A stretch of DNA of 64,000 bases from Capitulum mitella (GCA_030062745.1 CP099846.1:28541201-28605200), one strand, 5' to 3'. Positions 26,247-41,200 are shown, counted from the stretch's first letter. Program-made: numbers and translations. Notes: generated from the sequence alone by a model not told the origin.

Positions 26247-29200
26247 GATAAATGCATTTTTATTCGATATACGGTAACAAAAAACAGACATTTCCGTTGG
26301 TCAAACTAAAGTGGGTTAAATCCGATGAGAAACCCACATTTGGGGGAGGTTAAGATGTCGGGCCTTCGGCTCGGCCCCCCTACCATTCTCGGAAATCGAC
26401 GCCCCTGACCGCAGGAGTGGTTAGCACAAGCGTTGAACAAGGGCAGCTCACTGAAACGGCTTTCAAAAGGGGATCAAAACACAACGATTAGTCCTGGCTT
26501 ATCCGGCATTACGATTACGACGCGCACAGCCCTCGAAGCCACAAACCAGAACAATGGCGGATCGAGTGACGTCACATGCAACGACAACCTGGTCTGCATC
26601 TAAATCCGGCAACAGCTCCAACGAAACGCGCAGGCGCCATCACCCCCGGCCGCGCGGCAGAACCGCTGCACCGGGCGGACACAACCGGCCTTCCAGCCCA
26701 ACAGCCCCCCCCCCCCGCCAGGACGCGCCGATAGTCACGGACCCGTGCAAACACGGCCCGCGGCCGCTCCCGCCACTCACAGCATCGCTCGACCTTCTCG
26801 TCGGCGCCGTCCGAGCAGTCGGCCGTGGTGTCGCAGAGCTTCGAGCTGTCGATGCACAGCTTGTCGGCGTCGCACAGGAACTGGCCCTCCGGACAGTCGA
26901 CCGCCTGTGAGGCATCATTAACGTGGGATTTAACGAACCGCGCACAAGGCAGTGACAAAACAAGACAAATGTAGAAATATGGCAATGTCTGTTTCTGTGT
27001 GGTGCACATGGCGAGGCGGGAATGATTCCCTTTCATGTGGCAACAAACTACGAATGCCTGTAAAAATACCTGCAGGACACAACGATGACCCTGAACGCGT
27101 TTTCAATCAAACAGTACACTGATATGTACTCGCCTTCCACCACATGCTGGATGACAAATTACTTTGTAAACATCCTTAAAAACATGTTTCAGAATAAGAA
27201 TACCCAAACACAATAACGGTATTTCCGAATCCCTACTGACAATCACACCGTAAAATCCCATGACGCATCATGCGCGAGGTCGCGTCCGTTTCCAGGGCGC
27301 GTTCGTCGCGGTGCCGGCCGAGCCTGCCTGACCTGGCAGTCGCGTTTGCCGCGGTGCCGGCCGAGCCTGCCTGACCTGGCAGTCGCGTTTGCCGCGGTGC
27401 CGGCCGAGTCTGCCTGACCTGGCAGTCGCGTTTACCGCGGTGCCGGCCGAGCCTGCCTGACCTGGCAGTCGCGTTTGCCGCGGTGCCGGCCGAGCCTGCC
27501 TGACCTGGCAGTCGCGTTTGCCGCGGTGCCGGCCGAGCCTGCCTGACCTGGCAGTCGCGTTTACCGCGGTGCAGGCCGAGCCTGCCTGACCTGGCAGTCG
27601 CGTTTGCCGCGGTGCCGGCCGAGTCTGCCTGACCTGGCAGTCGCGTCTGCCGCGGTGCCGGCCGAGTCTGCCTGACCTGGCAGTCGCGTCTGCCGCGGTG
27701 CCGGCCGAGTCTGCCTGACCTGGCAGTCGCGTCTGCCGCGGTGCCGGCCGAGTCTGCCTGACCTGGCAGTCGCGTTTACCGCGGTGCAGGCCGAGCCTGC
27801 CTGACCTGGCAGTCGCGTTTACCGCGGTGCCGGCCGAGTCTGCCTGACCTGGCAGTCGCGTTTACCGCGGTGCAGGCCGAGCCTGCCTGACCTGGCAGTC
27901 GCGTTTGCCGCGGTGCCGGCCGAGTCTGCCTGACCTGGCAGTCGCGTTTGCCGCGGTGCCGGCCGAGTCTGCCTGACCTGGCAGTCGCGTCTGCCGCGGT
28001 GCCGGCCGAGTCTGCCTGACCTGGCAGTCGCGCTCGTCGGACGCGTCCGAACAGTCGGTGGACGAGTCGCACTTCCATCGGTGCGGGATGCAGACGCCGT
28101 TGTCGCACCGGAACTGGCCCTCGTGGCAGGCCGGGAAGTCTGCAGGCGGGGGGGGGGGTCAGCGCTGCACCAGCGGCAGACCGCGGCCGGATCCGGCGGC
28201 CCACGTGACTTCAACGGCGTCCAAAGCGCGACCTACCGGTGTGACAGCTCCGGGATCTGCTGGGTCTCTGATACATTGTTCCAGGCAGTGACGAGGAAAC
28301 GGAGAACCACTGTGACAAAGGCTACACAAGTGTAGATAAGGCACCAAGTATTCTTTCCCGTTTACTCTTAAGGGATCAGTGTATGAAGCCCTTGAAACAG
28401 TCCTTTCGTTGGGTCCTTTTAAGTATCATACAACGACCCGGACTAACGCCGCGACTAATACAAATGCAGACGAACACGTCAGGTTACAGATGGATGTATC
28501 TGCATGCTATAGAAATTGCACAATAAACAAGCAACATGTTTTATCAGCCGGCTGTCGCAATAGACGAAAGTGGTTCCTCGGGCTGACTCGCTCGACGCTG
28601 AGCCGTCCTCTTCAAGAATCCTGACGTACCGACAGCGTCGCTCTCACCCCCTCCCTCCTCGGTTCTGGGAACGCGGCCGTCTTTGCCCTTCCCGAGACAG
28701 CTCGGTCCCGAGCCAAGCCGACTTCTGCAATGCCCGGACCAGTTTGCCACGTCACCACCGCCCGTACCGGGCGGCTGTGGTCTGGGGCTCACATCGCCGC
28801 GATGGCGCATCCAAAAATCGTCCGTCACGGAGGCTAACGCGACCCAGACACGAACGGCCGACTTGCTGGCCCTTCGAGCAATACTTACTGCAATCTTCCT
28901 CGTCGCTGCCGTCTTCGCACTCCTTTCGGTGGTTGCATTCCTGGTCCTTTTCTATGCAGCCTTTGCCATCTTTACACCTGTTGACAGGGGTGCACTTAAG
29001 CCGGAGGAAAAACGGAACCAACTCACCCGAGACAAACAATACGGCTTTCCGCATTACGCACGAGGCGTTATGTAAGACGTAACATAACGCATGACACATG
29101 TCCCCGCAACAAATCGCGTATGAAATCTGAGGTGAACACGTGAGGTGGACAAACCGACATGCCGCACGGTGAGGCCAGACCGCCCCTGTTGCAGGGGTGA

Positions 29201-32200
29201 GCGCGGCCGGCCGGCGCTCCCACCTCAGCTGGTCCAGGTCGCAGGGGACGCCGTCGCAGCGGTCCTCGTCCGAGCGGTCCCGACAGTCCAGGTAGCCGTC
29301 GCACTTCTTGTCCGCCGGAATGCACAGGCCCGAGCCACACTTGAAGTCCTTGGGGTTGCACTCCCGGTAGTCTGCGACACGCAATGCCTTCGTGAGCGAC
29401 CGCGGGGCGACGGCGACGAGGCCTGCGCGCGCGGCGCCAGTCTCAGGTCGTCGAGCCGTCAAGTACGGCGAATCAACATGGCGGAGCTCTCCGGCCAAGG
29501 ACAAACGAGTCGCCGAGTTGCACGGCACGGTTAAGATACGTCAGACTCGGCAATGATCCAGCTGCTGGGCCCTCGGCTCACGGATGGATCGCGTCGCGAG
29601 GCCAGGGTCGAATAAAGCAGGCTCGTTTGGAGCGGGAGCCCATCCTGACGGCAGTGAAGCGTGACGCTGAATCCCAGCCTAAAATGCAGACCCAAGAACG
29701 AGCATATAACAGGTGGGTGGTGTGCGCATCAATCCAGCAGAAACGGCAATGACGAACAAAACACCGACCGTGTTTTGAAAATGATGGTATGCAACACCAG
29801 GCACACCAATATTTGCACCACCCTACTGATGTGCTGCTCCATTACCATATGAGATCAAGACAGCAGTCAAACAAGACACGAAACCGACAGGGAGAGCATG
29901 CCAACAAAACCAGCTCTAGCCACGGACGTGAAACGTTCCTGTTCTGCAGATTTCTACAGTGCAGTGTCCATAATTCACCGCGATGCAGCGCAGCCTGCCA
30001 CGTCACCCCACCAAAACGCTTGCCTGCCACGCCACCCCACCACATCTCACCCTCCGACGGTAACGACAGCCGAGCAGGGCAGGCGGCCACGACACGCGCC
30101 GCTTGTTCAGCCCTGCCGGCCGAGGCCAGCGACGGCGGCGGCGGCCGGCGGGGAAACAACCGACGACGGCCCCATTGATTTATACACTGTCCATCGATCC
30201 AGGAGACGGCGTCCGTCCACAGGTGAAAACACTGGACGTCGGCCAGGTGTGCTGGCAGGGTGAGGGGTACTGGACGCCGGCCAGGTATACTGTCAGGACG
30301 AGGGGTCGTGGACGTCGGTCAGGTATGCTGTCTGGACGAGGGGTACTGGACGCCGGCCAGGTATACTGTCAGGGCGAGGGGTACTGGACGTCGGTCAGGT
30401 ATACTGTCAGGGTGAGGGGTATTGGACGCCGGTCAGGTGTGCTGTCAGGGTGAGGGGTACTGGACGCCGGTCAGTGCGCTGTCAGGGCGACGGGTACTGG
30501 ACGCCGGTCAGGTATACTGTCAGGGTGAGGGTTGTTGGACGCCGGTCAGGTATACTGTCAGGGTGAGGGGTACTGGACGCCGGTCAGTGCGCTGTCAGGG
30601 CGAGGGGTACTGGACGCCGGTCAGGTATACTGTCAGGGTGAGGGGTATTGGACGCCGGTCAGGTGTGCTGTCAGGGTGAGGGGTATTGGACGTCGGTCAG
30701 GTATACTGTCTGGACGAGGGGTACTGGACGCCGGCCAGGTATACTGTTAGGACGACGGGTACTGGACGTCGGCCAGGTATACTGTTAGGACGACGGGTAC
30801 TGGACGTCGGTCAGGTATACTGTCAGGGTGAGGGGCACTGGACGCCGGTCGGTGCGCTGTCAGGGTGAGGCGCACTGTTCGAGAAGGTCGTCAGTCACAG
30901 TCGGCTGTAACCCAGGCTTCACTTCCCACCGACGAAATGCAAGTCGAATGCCGCCGTTAGTCAGCGTCTATCAGAGACCGTGGGCGACCCGGATGGAAAG
31001 CGAGGTAAACTTGGCTCAGGAAAACCCGGTCTTGAACTGACCACTCCTATTTCTTGATTCTGGTCCAGCCGGTAATATCGCGATACCCAAACCTATGAAT
31101 GACAGGCTTTTTTGCTCGTAGCAACCTCCCACGGAATTGTCTAACGAGCCCGCAAAGGTATTTCTTAGATTTAATGGCAAGGGCCAACAGAGTCTCTTCA
31201 GGCCATTTTCCGCAGTTCTTTGTTGGTTTCGCTGTGAAATCTTGTCACAAACCGACAGGGCCGTGGGAACTCCTCTAAATTTTTTTTGGGGGGGGCAAGG
31301 AAGCGTTTTTGGTCTTCTTTCCAGTCAATGCTCATAGGTCAAGGTTAAATCCTCAAAAAGTGGCGGGAACTTTCCCAGCCCTCCCCTCCCCTCCTCCCCC
31401 TCCCGGGCTTCCCGCGTCCTTGCAGAAAGAACACAAGGTGCAGCACACAGTGAGACTACTTTAATGTTTTCACAATCGTGCGTTGCATACATGGCGTCAC
31501 TTCTGGAGAAAGGCATTGCCTGAACCCGGTCCACGGTATGTACGTTAGTCATCAAGTATTAAAATGTGTCCGCCACTATCGTCACTTGTCTGACCGGCGC
31601 AGTGATTCAGAGCGTGAGCTGTTGCCAGGGTTTCCAGTGGAACGGTCTGGACGTCACCGGCCGATTTTCCTCGATGGGATTTACAATAACTGTGCACCAA
31701 AACGCTGCACGGCAGCAATGCCGTGACGGAGGATAAAAAGGCTAGAGTGCTCACTTCCACGGCCGGAATACTGGCAGCCATGACAAAACAGAACGTTCTC
31801 GACCGCTCCTGGGTCGGCTGCGTTCTCTGTGGATTCATAAGCCCTCCAAGTCCTATCAAACTGGGCATGAGAACCTAATGAGCTCTTTCACGCTGCGATA
31901 AAGTCGACACCTGAACGACTGCAGGCTTTCCACAGGTTTCATTTTTTTAATTATTATTTATTTATTTATTATTATTATCGTATTTCGACATCGCCTGAGA
32001 ACCAAGGACTGGTCAGCTTTAGGAGATGATTCCGACCAGACGCCTGGTCGGGGGGAGGCGCATGTGGCAGGCTAGCCTGAAACTAGCAAGTCAGGTCTCA
32101 GGACCAACCGCGAAAAAGACGACGGCAAAAACAAATGACGCGGGGGAAGAACAAGCCAACAACGGCAGGACGACCCGTGTTTACAGTAGCAAAACAAAGG

Positions 32201-35200
32201 ACGACGCCATGACGTCACGCCCAAGGGCGAGGTCGTGACATGCGTCTCCCAGTGGATTTGAGAGCGCGCGAGAAGATCGGCCTCTCCACCAGCCCGGAGG
32301 GCCGCGACAGCACGCGGCCAGCACTCACTGCAGTCCTTCTCGTCCGAGCTGTCGGCGCAGTCCTCCACCTTGTCGCAGCGATGATGCTTGGGCATGCAGT
32401 ACGTGCGGTTCCACCGGTACTCGTCGCACGCGAACTCGCCCGGCTTGCACACCGGCGGGGCTGAAACCAGACGCCGGCCGTCACACGTCCGACCGTGACG
32501 CGCCGCCGGCCGTCACGCGACCACGTCGTGACGCGGCCGAGTCCATCACGGCCGTCGGCGGTAACACGCGCGGTGCACGAGGCAGTCCCGGCGGGCACGG
32601 ACCGGCTCCAGCGTCCGACGTCATGGGAATCCAACCGGCCATCTTGACAGGGACCAAACCGCTTCAGGGACCAAACGGTGGGGTAGGCGCTACATGCTTT
32701 CGTGAGCAACAAGATATGCGGCATGTTGTCCATGTTAAATGAAAATCAAATAAGATTGCGTTACTAGGCCACCAATATATGTCTCCGAAGTCGGAAAATG
32801 AATCATCTTTTTGTCCAGCCACGGTCGTCTTGGGACGGCCATGGCACGTTTCCCCTCTTAGATTCATCCCCGATCGACACGATGCACGTCCAAAGGGTCC
32901 GAGAATGACGCAGTGTCCAGCCCATTGACGATACAAAGAAAAGTGGAGGTTAATATTCGGCTTGCATCATGGGCACCATGAGAAACAAAGTGATCTCATT
33001 CATCGACAAAGGCCCCCACCCTCACACATGGTCTACAACGGCTGGGTGAAGGCAGATTACACATATCCCACCACGTGCGTTTACCATACGCTTCAAGAAG
33101 AGTTGGTCGCACATTTTTATCACCTTACGCGTAGCAGAGAAAAGAAATACACGCCGCATTCTGTGTTAAGTCTAAAGGTAACGCACGACAATGCTGAATA
33201 TTTACGGAGGACCTGTAGGGTGACTTGAGGGTACGCTGGTGCAGGTGGTCGCTTTCGTGACGGAATGTGGGTCCGGGTATGTGAGGCCAGGTGCGCGTGC
33301 AAATGACGGGATGGCACGCAAAAGTGTAACAACAAAAGTCTTTGAGCGGAAACTCGTTTATGTCCTACGTACAAGTGACAGCGCGACTGCATTTCTTCAT
33401 CTACGTGTGACTGACGACACAGTTTCATTACAGAAACATAATCCAATTCAATGTCACAGCCGAGCGACTCTAAATACCATGTAATCTGCACGAAGTAGAC
33501 AATGCATCTGCATTAAACCGTTCACTGACGACCAATGTCAGAGAAGACCTGCATTCATCAGAGTCCTCGGTCTGATAGAGGACCTATGCCGAGCGTCCGC
33601 CGCAAACCGCTGACGTTCTTCCAAACTCTGACGTTCTTCCAAACTGTTCCCCAGTCCCCACCCCCAGCTCGCCCCCCCCGTTGGCGGGGTGGCGGCTCGC
33701 TCAGTCGAACGGCGCATCCTGACAGTACGCCGCGCGGCCCGGCCAGCCGCCAAGGTCAGACAAGGTCACAGCACGACGGCCGGTGACTGATTAGTCAGTC
33801 GTTGCCGCCGCCGGCAGCGGGCGGTCAGGGGCGTGTGCAGCGAGAAAGGCGCTTCAGGGGCGGAAGTTGCATGTCGGGCGCACGCCATAGCTCCTTTTGG
33901 GCATGGAACGAGACAGCCGGAAAAATCCCTGCGGAAGTTCCTTGTGTACCACGCGCGGATCACTTTTGTACATGGCGTCGGCTCAAGCACACTTAGTAAC
34001 GACAGAGTTTACAAAAATACGGTGGGGCCGAACAACGTTCGTGACATCACACTTTTAACAATGTAGACCATAATATTTCTAAATAATTAACATCTCCACA
34101 CGTTTGTCTTTCACGAGATTCTTTACAGATTTGCTTGCGAATGACGGCCAAAATGACGTTTACCTATCAGTCATCGATGGAACAATATTTATGAATTCAC
34201 ACCAACGCTCTGATGCTACCCGGGTACCCAAAAACGAGCAAAAAACTCCTTTCATGACAAAGAGAATACGGAACGCAACAGCAAAGGGTGCGTTTGTGTG
34301 ACATCTGATGTCTCGTTCAATCCTGCATGACACCTTTGGTCTCATCATGTGCCGCGCATCGAGAGGAAAATCGAGCACATTAGAATCAAAGGACAGCTCC
34401 TGGATAAAAAGAACTTAAAACATCGGCATGGCTTTGGCTGTTCTTCAAACTTCCAGCTCTGTCACGAGTCAGAAGGTGGCGGGGACCATGTTCTCACAAT
34501 CTTAAAAAATCACTGCGTGGCGTATTCCCTGCAGTTTAACTGCGAATGACGGAAACGTTTGCCTTCAAATCCCCTTCAAACTTCCTTCAAATCTGCCTGC
34601 GGTCTGCGCACGCACGTCAGAGCACGGCGGAGCCGGGAAGCGAAAAGGAAGATACTCACGGCACGACTGCCGTTCGTCCTCGCCATCGGGACAGTCCCGC
34701 TGGTAGTCGCACACCCACTGGTTGGGGATGCACTTCTGCGAGGCGGCGCACAGGAACGACGTGGTCGGGCACGTCGTCGAGTACGTGTCTGAAACGGACC
34801 GAGAGGCAGCGAGTCAGCTGAGGAGCGGCAGGCTCGAAGACAAAGTGGAGGAGCGACTCGCCGCGACGCGTGCGGACCGTGCTGGGGAGCCGCAGCCGCA
34901 GCCACAGCAAGGCCAAGCATGTCACATGAGGAAACGGCACAGCAACGACTCATGAGCGACGGAAATGACTCGCTGTGGACGGAATGATGCTGTGTTCGCG
35001 GAGCCAACAGACCCCTGATGTTTGTGTACATAACCTGGGACACGACAAGAATGGTTTCATACAACACCGAAACGTCAGTGACCTCAGAAGCCGACAAAAC
35101 CAGACTCCGCCTCCAGCACAATGGCCGATCAGACGCTCCCAGACCTGGGTATGGCTCTGTGAGCCTTCTTGTTGCGAACAGGACTCGATTCGTCCGCAGC

Positions 35201-38200
35201 TGCGGACACCCGCCTCCCACTCTACGGCGCCACCTTCCGTCAGCAGACCTCCTGCTCTGCGGCGTAGACAGCGGACGGGGCATGACAACCTCTAGCCCGT
35301 CGCGTCGCCTGCCAGCCGCCTGGGGCGCCGCCCTGCACACGGCAGCGGCAGCTTTCACTGGCCGTCCGCCGGCCAGACCGCGCCCTGTTCACAGTTCTCG
35401 GCCGACCCGACCGGGCCCGGTTCACGGCGTGAAGAGCCGCGTGACCCGCCGCCGCTCCCCCGCGCCCAACCGGGTCAGGCCTGGCAAACGGCCGCACGAC
35501 TGTGATAACACGCGCCGGCGCCGGCTCGGGAAACCGCCTGTCGCGGCTGGCGATACGACGCGCTCGGCCGGTCGTTCACCGGCGTCGAGAAATGGATTCC
35601 GAGGAAACGTCGGCGTCTGCCCGCAGTCCGGCTGGCTCCGACGGCGGAGCGTCATTCTCGTGCAGCACAGTACATGCGCGCTAAGGCGGCTGAAGGTCGA
35701 CGCTGAATCTAAACCTGTGGCACGAGCGGACGGCCTCCGGATTGTCGGCGGATGAGGATCAGGTATTCCCGCGTCCGGGAGACAGCCCGCCACGGGCCGA
35801 GGTCGGTGTTTTCCCCGCTCCTCCAGCTCGGGGGCCCACTGTTTTGTTCAGCTCGAAATGGGCCCGGAAAGAGAGAGAAAGGGAGAGAGAGAGAGAGGGG
35901 AGAGAGAGCACAGAGGGAGGGAGGGGGGAAGAAAGCATGGACCACCATCGGTGGTTATCGACTGGCTGAAAACCTGACCGACGTTTCCCATGGAAACATA
36001 CAACGACTGTGCATGTTTCCCAAAACGGATTCACAAAAACCATTGTCATCAGCACCAGTTAATGTTTTCCGGACCTCACTCTCCCGTGAGCCATTTCCTT
36101 GATGAATATTAGCATCAGCTCTAGCACAACACGATCCAGTACACCTGATGATTGGAAGAAACGGATTCCTCCGTTTGCGTTGTGAAAGTAGGCTCTACTT
36201 AGGTTTACGAAATTAGATTGCTTTTGAGTTATGAAACTAGGCTGCTTAGATACGAAGTCAAAGCGGCTTCTATCGGACCGCATCCGCCGACTAGTGAAGT
36301 CCATTTCACTCGGGCACAGCCTGTCCAATCACTCGCCATACGTCCGACCTGACCAGTAGGTCAGAAGACCGGGCGACCGAGTCGCCAGCTGCTTGAGCGC
36401 GCGCCTGGCCAAATTCCCACCCACCCTGCCAGCAGGGCCTGTGAGCGAGCCAGCAGAAAGCCGCACCGAGCGCCGCAAATCAAACACGCCCGCCCGCGCC
36501 ACCGCATGTCGGAGACCGGCCACGTTTCCGCCGCAGCCGACGTCGGACGCACGTCAGGGGCACGTGCGCCACGTCAGGGTGCGTGCGCCACGGTCGTGAC
36601 AACACGGGACGTGGCCGGGGGAGCTCGGGCGGGCTCAGAGGGGTTCAGGAGGGCTCGGACGGGGCCTGGACGGGGCGCCGGCCCGCCGCCGCGACCGCGG
36701 CCGGCTGGCGGGCCGGGCCGGGTCGGTGCGGCCGGCCGGTGCCGACCGGCCGACCGTTACCAGCGACCGGCGCGGCGCGGCGGTCAGCCGATCACGCACC
36801 GAGCCGCGGCCCGGGTCGTGAGGAGGCCGCCGGCGGCCCAGTGCCGGCCGGAGCGCCGCTTTTTTGGCGAGGTGCGCACGGCAGTGGATGGGATGCACCA
36901 GCGGCCGGGGATCGTGAGTCTTGGGCGCGAGTCCAGGGCGGGGTGCGAGGTGCGTGGCCCTCATTTTCCGGCGATTTTGTGTACCTTCCGAAACGTCTCC
37001 AGTTTCGTCAAAAACTTCTGGTTTACGAGGACACGCGCCTCCTTTCAGCACTGCCCTCCCTTTTCCAAAACCTTGGGCAACCTGGCACTGGCCCTATCAT
37101 TCTACGGCAATCATAACTGCATTAAGAAGCTGGGACAGCACGCAAAAAAGACTCGAAAATCGGCCCGCTCTGATCGCCGTGACGCGTCGACCTCCGGCAA
37201 GCGACGCCCGTTAGCCGCCGTCGTCAGACGTCTCCGGCCGGTGCCGCCGAGGTCGTGTCCCGCATCTGGATCTAACGGTGTCGGGCTGACGCGGCGACGG
37301 TGACCCGCCGCCCATGCATCATCCCGTCCCGTGCAATCGGGAGTGCCGCCGGTTACGCCACGGCCCGCTGCCGGCCCGGGCACCGGGCACCAGGCACCGC
37401 CACCGTGACATGGTCAGGACCGCTGGTGACGGCGCAGGGGAGCCGGCAGACCTGAGCTTCCAGCGGCGGCGCGGCGCTAGGCGAACGGATGACTGTGATT
37501 GCAGGACCCGCGTCGGAGATGACAGCTGTCCTGCCAAACACTCAATTGCAACCTGTGACGGTGAAATGATTTCAGAGCTGCTGGGGTGAAAGCAATTTTA
37601 AATTTCAATTTTTTTACTTTTTTATTGTCAATTTTAGCAACTTTCAATTTTTTTCGTGTAGCGCGATACGAAAAAAATGCACAATTTCGACATGACTCAG
37701 GCCAACAACTCCCGAAGCAGTCCCCTCTTTCCAGCTTCCGATGTTTACGTCACAATGAAGAGGCACCACCGTAGTGCGTCGTCGAACGCTACAGTCGCAA
37801 GTATCACATCGCCAGAGGCTTCTCTGCTCATGGCGTCGCAGTCTATACACCATCCGGGACAGTCTACCCACCGCTCTCGTCTCCGAAGTGGAGACTGCAC
37901 GGCATCGCCGGCCGCGTGCAATAACACCACATGGTTTCCGAAAACTTGCCAAGGTTGCGGTTCCACGCGGCATTTCGAGTTAAGCCGCTTTGGACTCGCT
38001 TTGGCCAAGGCGCTACCAAGGTGAGGGCGACGGTCCCGGCTCGAGCCCACGGGGGGGAGCTGCCGCGGACCCGGTTACGCCAGGCGTCTGGGATGAGGGG
38101 CACCTTGGGAGCGAGATAAAGATGGGGAACCCATGCTCGCCACGGTAAAGCAGAGCAAGATTAACTGAAACCGAGAGGAAAGCCTCTGGCGCCACGTGGC

Positions 38201-41200
38201 TGAAGCCAATGGCAGACTAATTATGGAAATGGCATGCAGTCCAAATGAAGCCAACTGTAATTCCCGAGCTCGACCTTTGTCTGTTGTTCGAGAACTGGTG
38301 AATCTTATGCTCACGCCATGATGATTTATTGTGACATAAATAACTGTAAGTTTCCTGAAATTTCAACCCATCAGCTTCCTTTTACGCCTACGATCAAGTT
38401 TTGCATCTTTTGGACAATTACTTGTTTCCGCTTCGAAAATAATACAATCAAACTGGTCGCGGTCTGATGATTTGGATGCCCAAAATGAGCTCAAGCTACT
38501 TCCCTGTAACGATCCCAGGCAAACATAAGGTGAACTCCTACACACCCCAGTCACGGCCAAGGCTCACCACATGAACTGGACTGGGGCCTAGGGCGCCCAT
38601 CTGGCACTGACTACGTACACCAAATCATGGAACGGGAACAAATAATTTTATGGCAAAATCTCAAGCATCTGGGGTTGGGCCAGCATCCAGGCTGTCCAAA
38701 ACACCTCTTGCGTTGTCCAATATGCTTCCCGCTTTGACGTGGAACATGACACGTTTCTGCGTTAATATATCTCTTTACCTCAAGGGAGCGGAAAAAACAT
38801 TTCACGTGGGAGCGGCCGATTCCCTCTATTGTGCATAAAAATGCACCACTGCCTTCCCCACTCTCATCGTGGCTTCGTTCGTCACTTATCAATTGTTCTG
38901 ATTGGTCTCGTGTCAAGACAGACGCGTCTTTGTAGGTCGACTCCACGGGAAAATGCCCACATTGCTGCCGAGTGTCCCGTAATTCGAATATAATCGTGTG
39001 AGTTTGTGATGGCATGGCTCTCCCGAAATTACGACCACCAGGCAACACGTGGGCTACGTCAGTCACTAGTTTTCGAGCCGGGGGAGGACTCGAAGCAGCA
39101 CTACGCCGTCCCACCCACGACAGACAGAAGCGGACTATTCGGTCCGCCTGTGCGGACCCGGCAGACGTCCAGCCTCGCTGTCTGCCAGCGATGCGGCACG
39201 GGCAGACAGCGCAGGCCCGCTTCCGCGGCCGGGACGGGCAGTTGACGGCTCGGCGTCTCGGTTGGCAGCCCGGGGCGGCCAGTCAGGCGTGGAGCCGACC
39301 ACGCCGCGCCACTAGGACGTAGGCAGCGCCGCGCTGGTCTCAGTACCGCTCCCGGTACCGGTTCCGGGCTCGGTACCGGTCCAAGACCCGGTACCGGTCC
39401 CGGTACCGGTCCTAGGCCCCGCACCGGCCCCAGACCCGATGCCGGTGTCAAGCCCAGCCTTGTCCCTGTCTCGCCCCTGTCACGGCCCCAGTCCCAGTCC
39501 CGGTCCCACTTTCATGCCTCCCACGCGGGCTCATGTTCCAGCGGTCGTCCTTATGCCGTGGCACTCTCCACACTCAGCGCAGTGTTTCGACATGCCGGAC
39601 ACTCAGCGCATGCTCCAGCACTCCAAGCACTCAGCACAATGGTTCAGCACTCCGGACACTCCGCGCATTGTACCAGCACCCCGGACACTCAGCACAATGG
39701 TTCAGCACTCCGGACACTCAGCACAATGGTTCAGCACTCCGGACACTCAGCACAATGGTTCAGCACTCCGGACACTCAGCACAATGGTTCAGCACTCCGG
39801 ACACGCCGCGCAGGGCTCCCGCGCTCCGGAGACCTAGCGCAGTGTTTCGGCACTCCGGACACTCAAAGCAGTGTTTTGACGTTCCGGACACTCAGTGTGG
39901 ATTGCCGTGACTCGCCATCGATTCTGAGTTCCGTCGCCACCCCCTCCCCTCCCCCCACTCAGGGTACAGCGGCAGGCAGGCAGCCAATTTTCTCCGGAAT
40001 CTGATCGGGCAACTCGTGCCGGTAGCCCATGAACCCTGCCCATCCCACCGCAGCCTCCTGACGGCGACCATTGTACTGCAGCCCGTACCATTGCCCTGCA
40101 GCCGGTCATAACACTGGCGGTTCATACCAGCCGGCGTTTTTCATGTCCATCAACGCACGGTTTTCTTGCCGCACGCTGAGCACGTACAACCGGTCGTCCC
40201 CGCCATTCTGCCACCAAGTCGCACTCCACGGCCTGTAAGCACCGCACGTCGTCGTCTCCTCCCCGCCTCGAGGCCTCGTGCCAACAGCCGGTCGACATGA
40301 GCGACTCCGCACATCGAGGCTATGACCAGCCCCACGCGTGCTCAACATGGAGCCGGTCGTCCTTGCTGGCAGATTACAGTTCCATGACACGGTGGGCACG
40401 CGAGAAGCACGTCCTGGGAGAGGCGGCCCACGGCAGGACGTGGGGGGGGACGGTCTAGTCCGGGCACGGAAGGCTGGACGAGATCACCGGCAGGCGAGGG
40501 AGGATGGCTGCTCCGGCTCACCAGTGCCTCGTCCACGGCGGCTGGAGACCGGTCGGGTCGGCCATTGATGTTGGGAGACTACAGCTGGTGGGCACGCTGT
40601 TTCCCGTCGGCTCCAAGGGGCCTAGCAACTGCCGAAGTCGTCGAGTCTGACTACCTCATTAAGGGTAGTTAAGACCGTTATGGCAAAGTGAGTTCAGTCC
40701 ACCACGTCGGTCATGTTCTATTCAATGCAGCGCGAGCTCAAGTCACTCCAGTCTCGGTTTCTATCTGAGTCTCCGTTGTAGCACCAGTCTGAATCCTTTT
40801 CTCGGCCTCAGTCTTAGTCTCAGTCCCATGAACGCCATACGGCCACGTAATCGGTGCACCTTTAAGCCTCAATAATCAATCAGTAAGACCCAGTCTCAGC
40901 TCCAGCCCAGTTTCCATCCTAGCCCCCGTCCCAGTCCCAGACCCGGTCTCAGTCCCTGCCCAAGTTCCCGCCCTCAGTCCAAGCCTCAGTTCCTGTCCCA
41001 ATCCCAGTCTCAAGCCCAGCAGCGGCCCCAGTCTCAAACCCCGTCTCTGTCCCAGCCCCGTCCTGTCTCCGGCCCCGTCCCTGTCTCTGCCCAGTCCCAG
41101 ACCCAGACCCGGCCTCAGCCGCAGACCCAGCCCCGGTCGGTGTCCGTGGTCTGGCCGTGACCCGTCAGCCGCCGTGCCGCCGGTGCCGTTCCAGTTCACA

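Noticed and set aside
27776..28214. Two minus-strand open frames of 131-142 codons with [20 protein letters not shown] repeats
   Set aside because: Read-through of exon 6 or its shadow frame into the 43-bp array; the genuine donor lies at the first GTCAGG.
30103..30868. Plus-strand open frames with [26 protein letters not shown] repeats
   Set aside because: Translations of the 38-bp minisatellite; no gene evidence.
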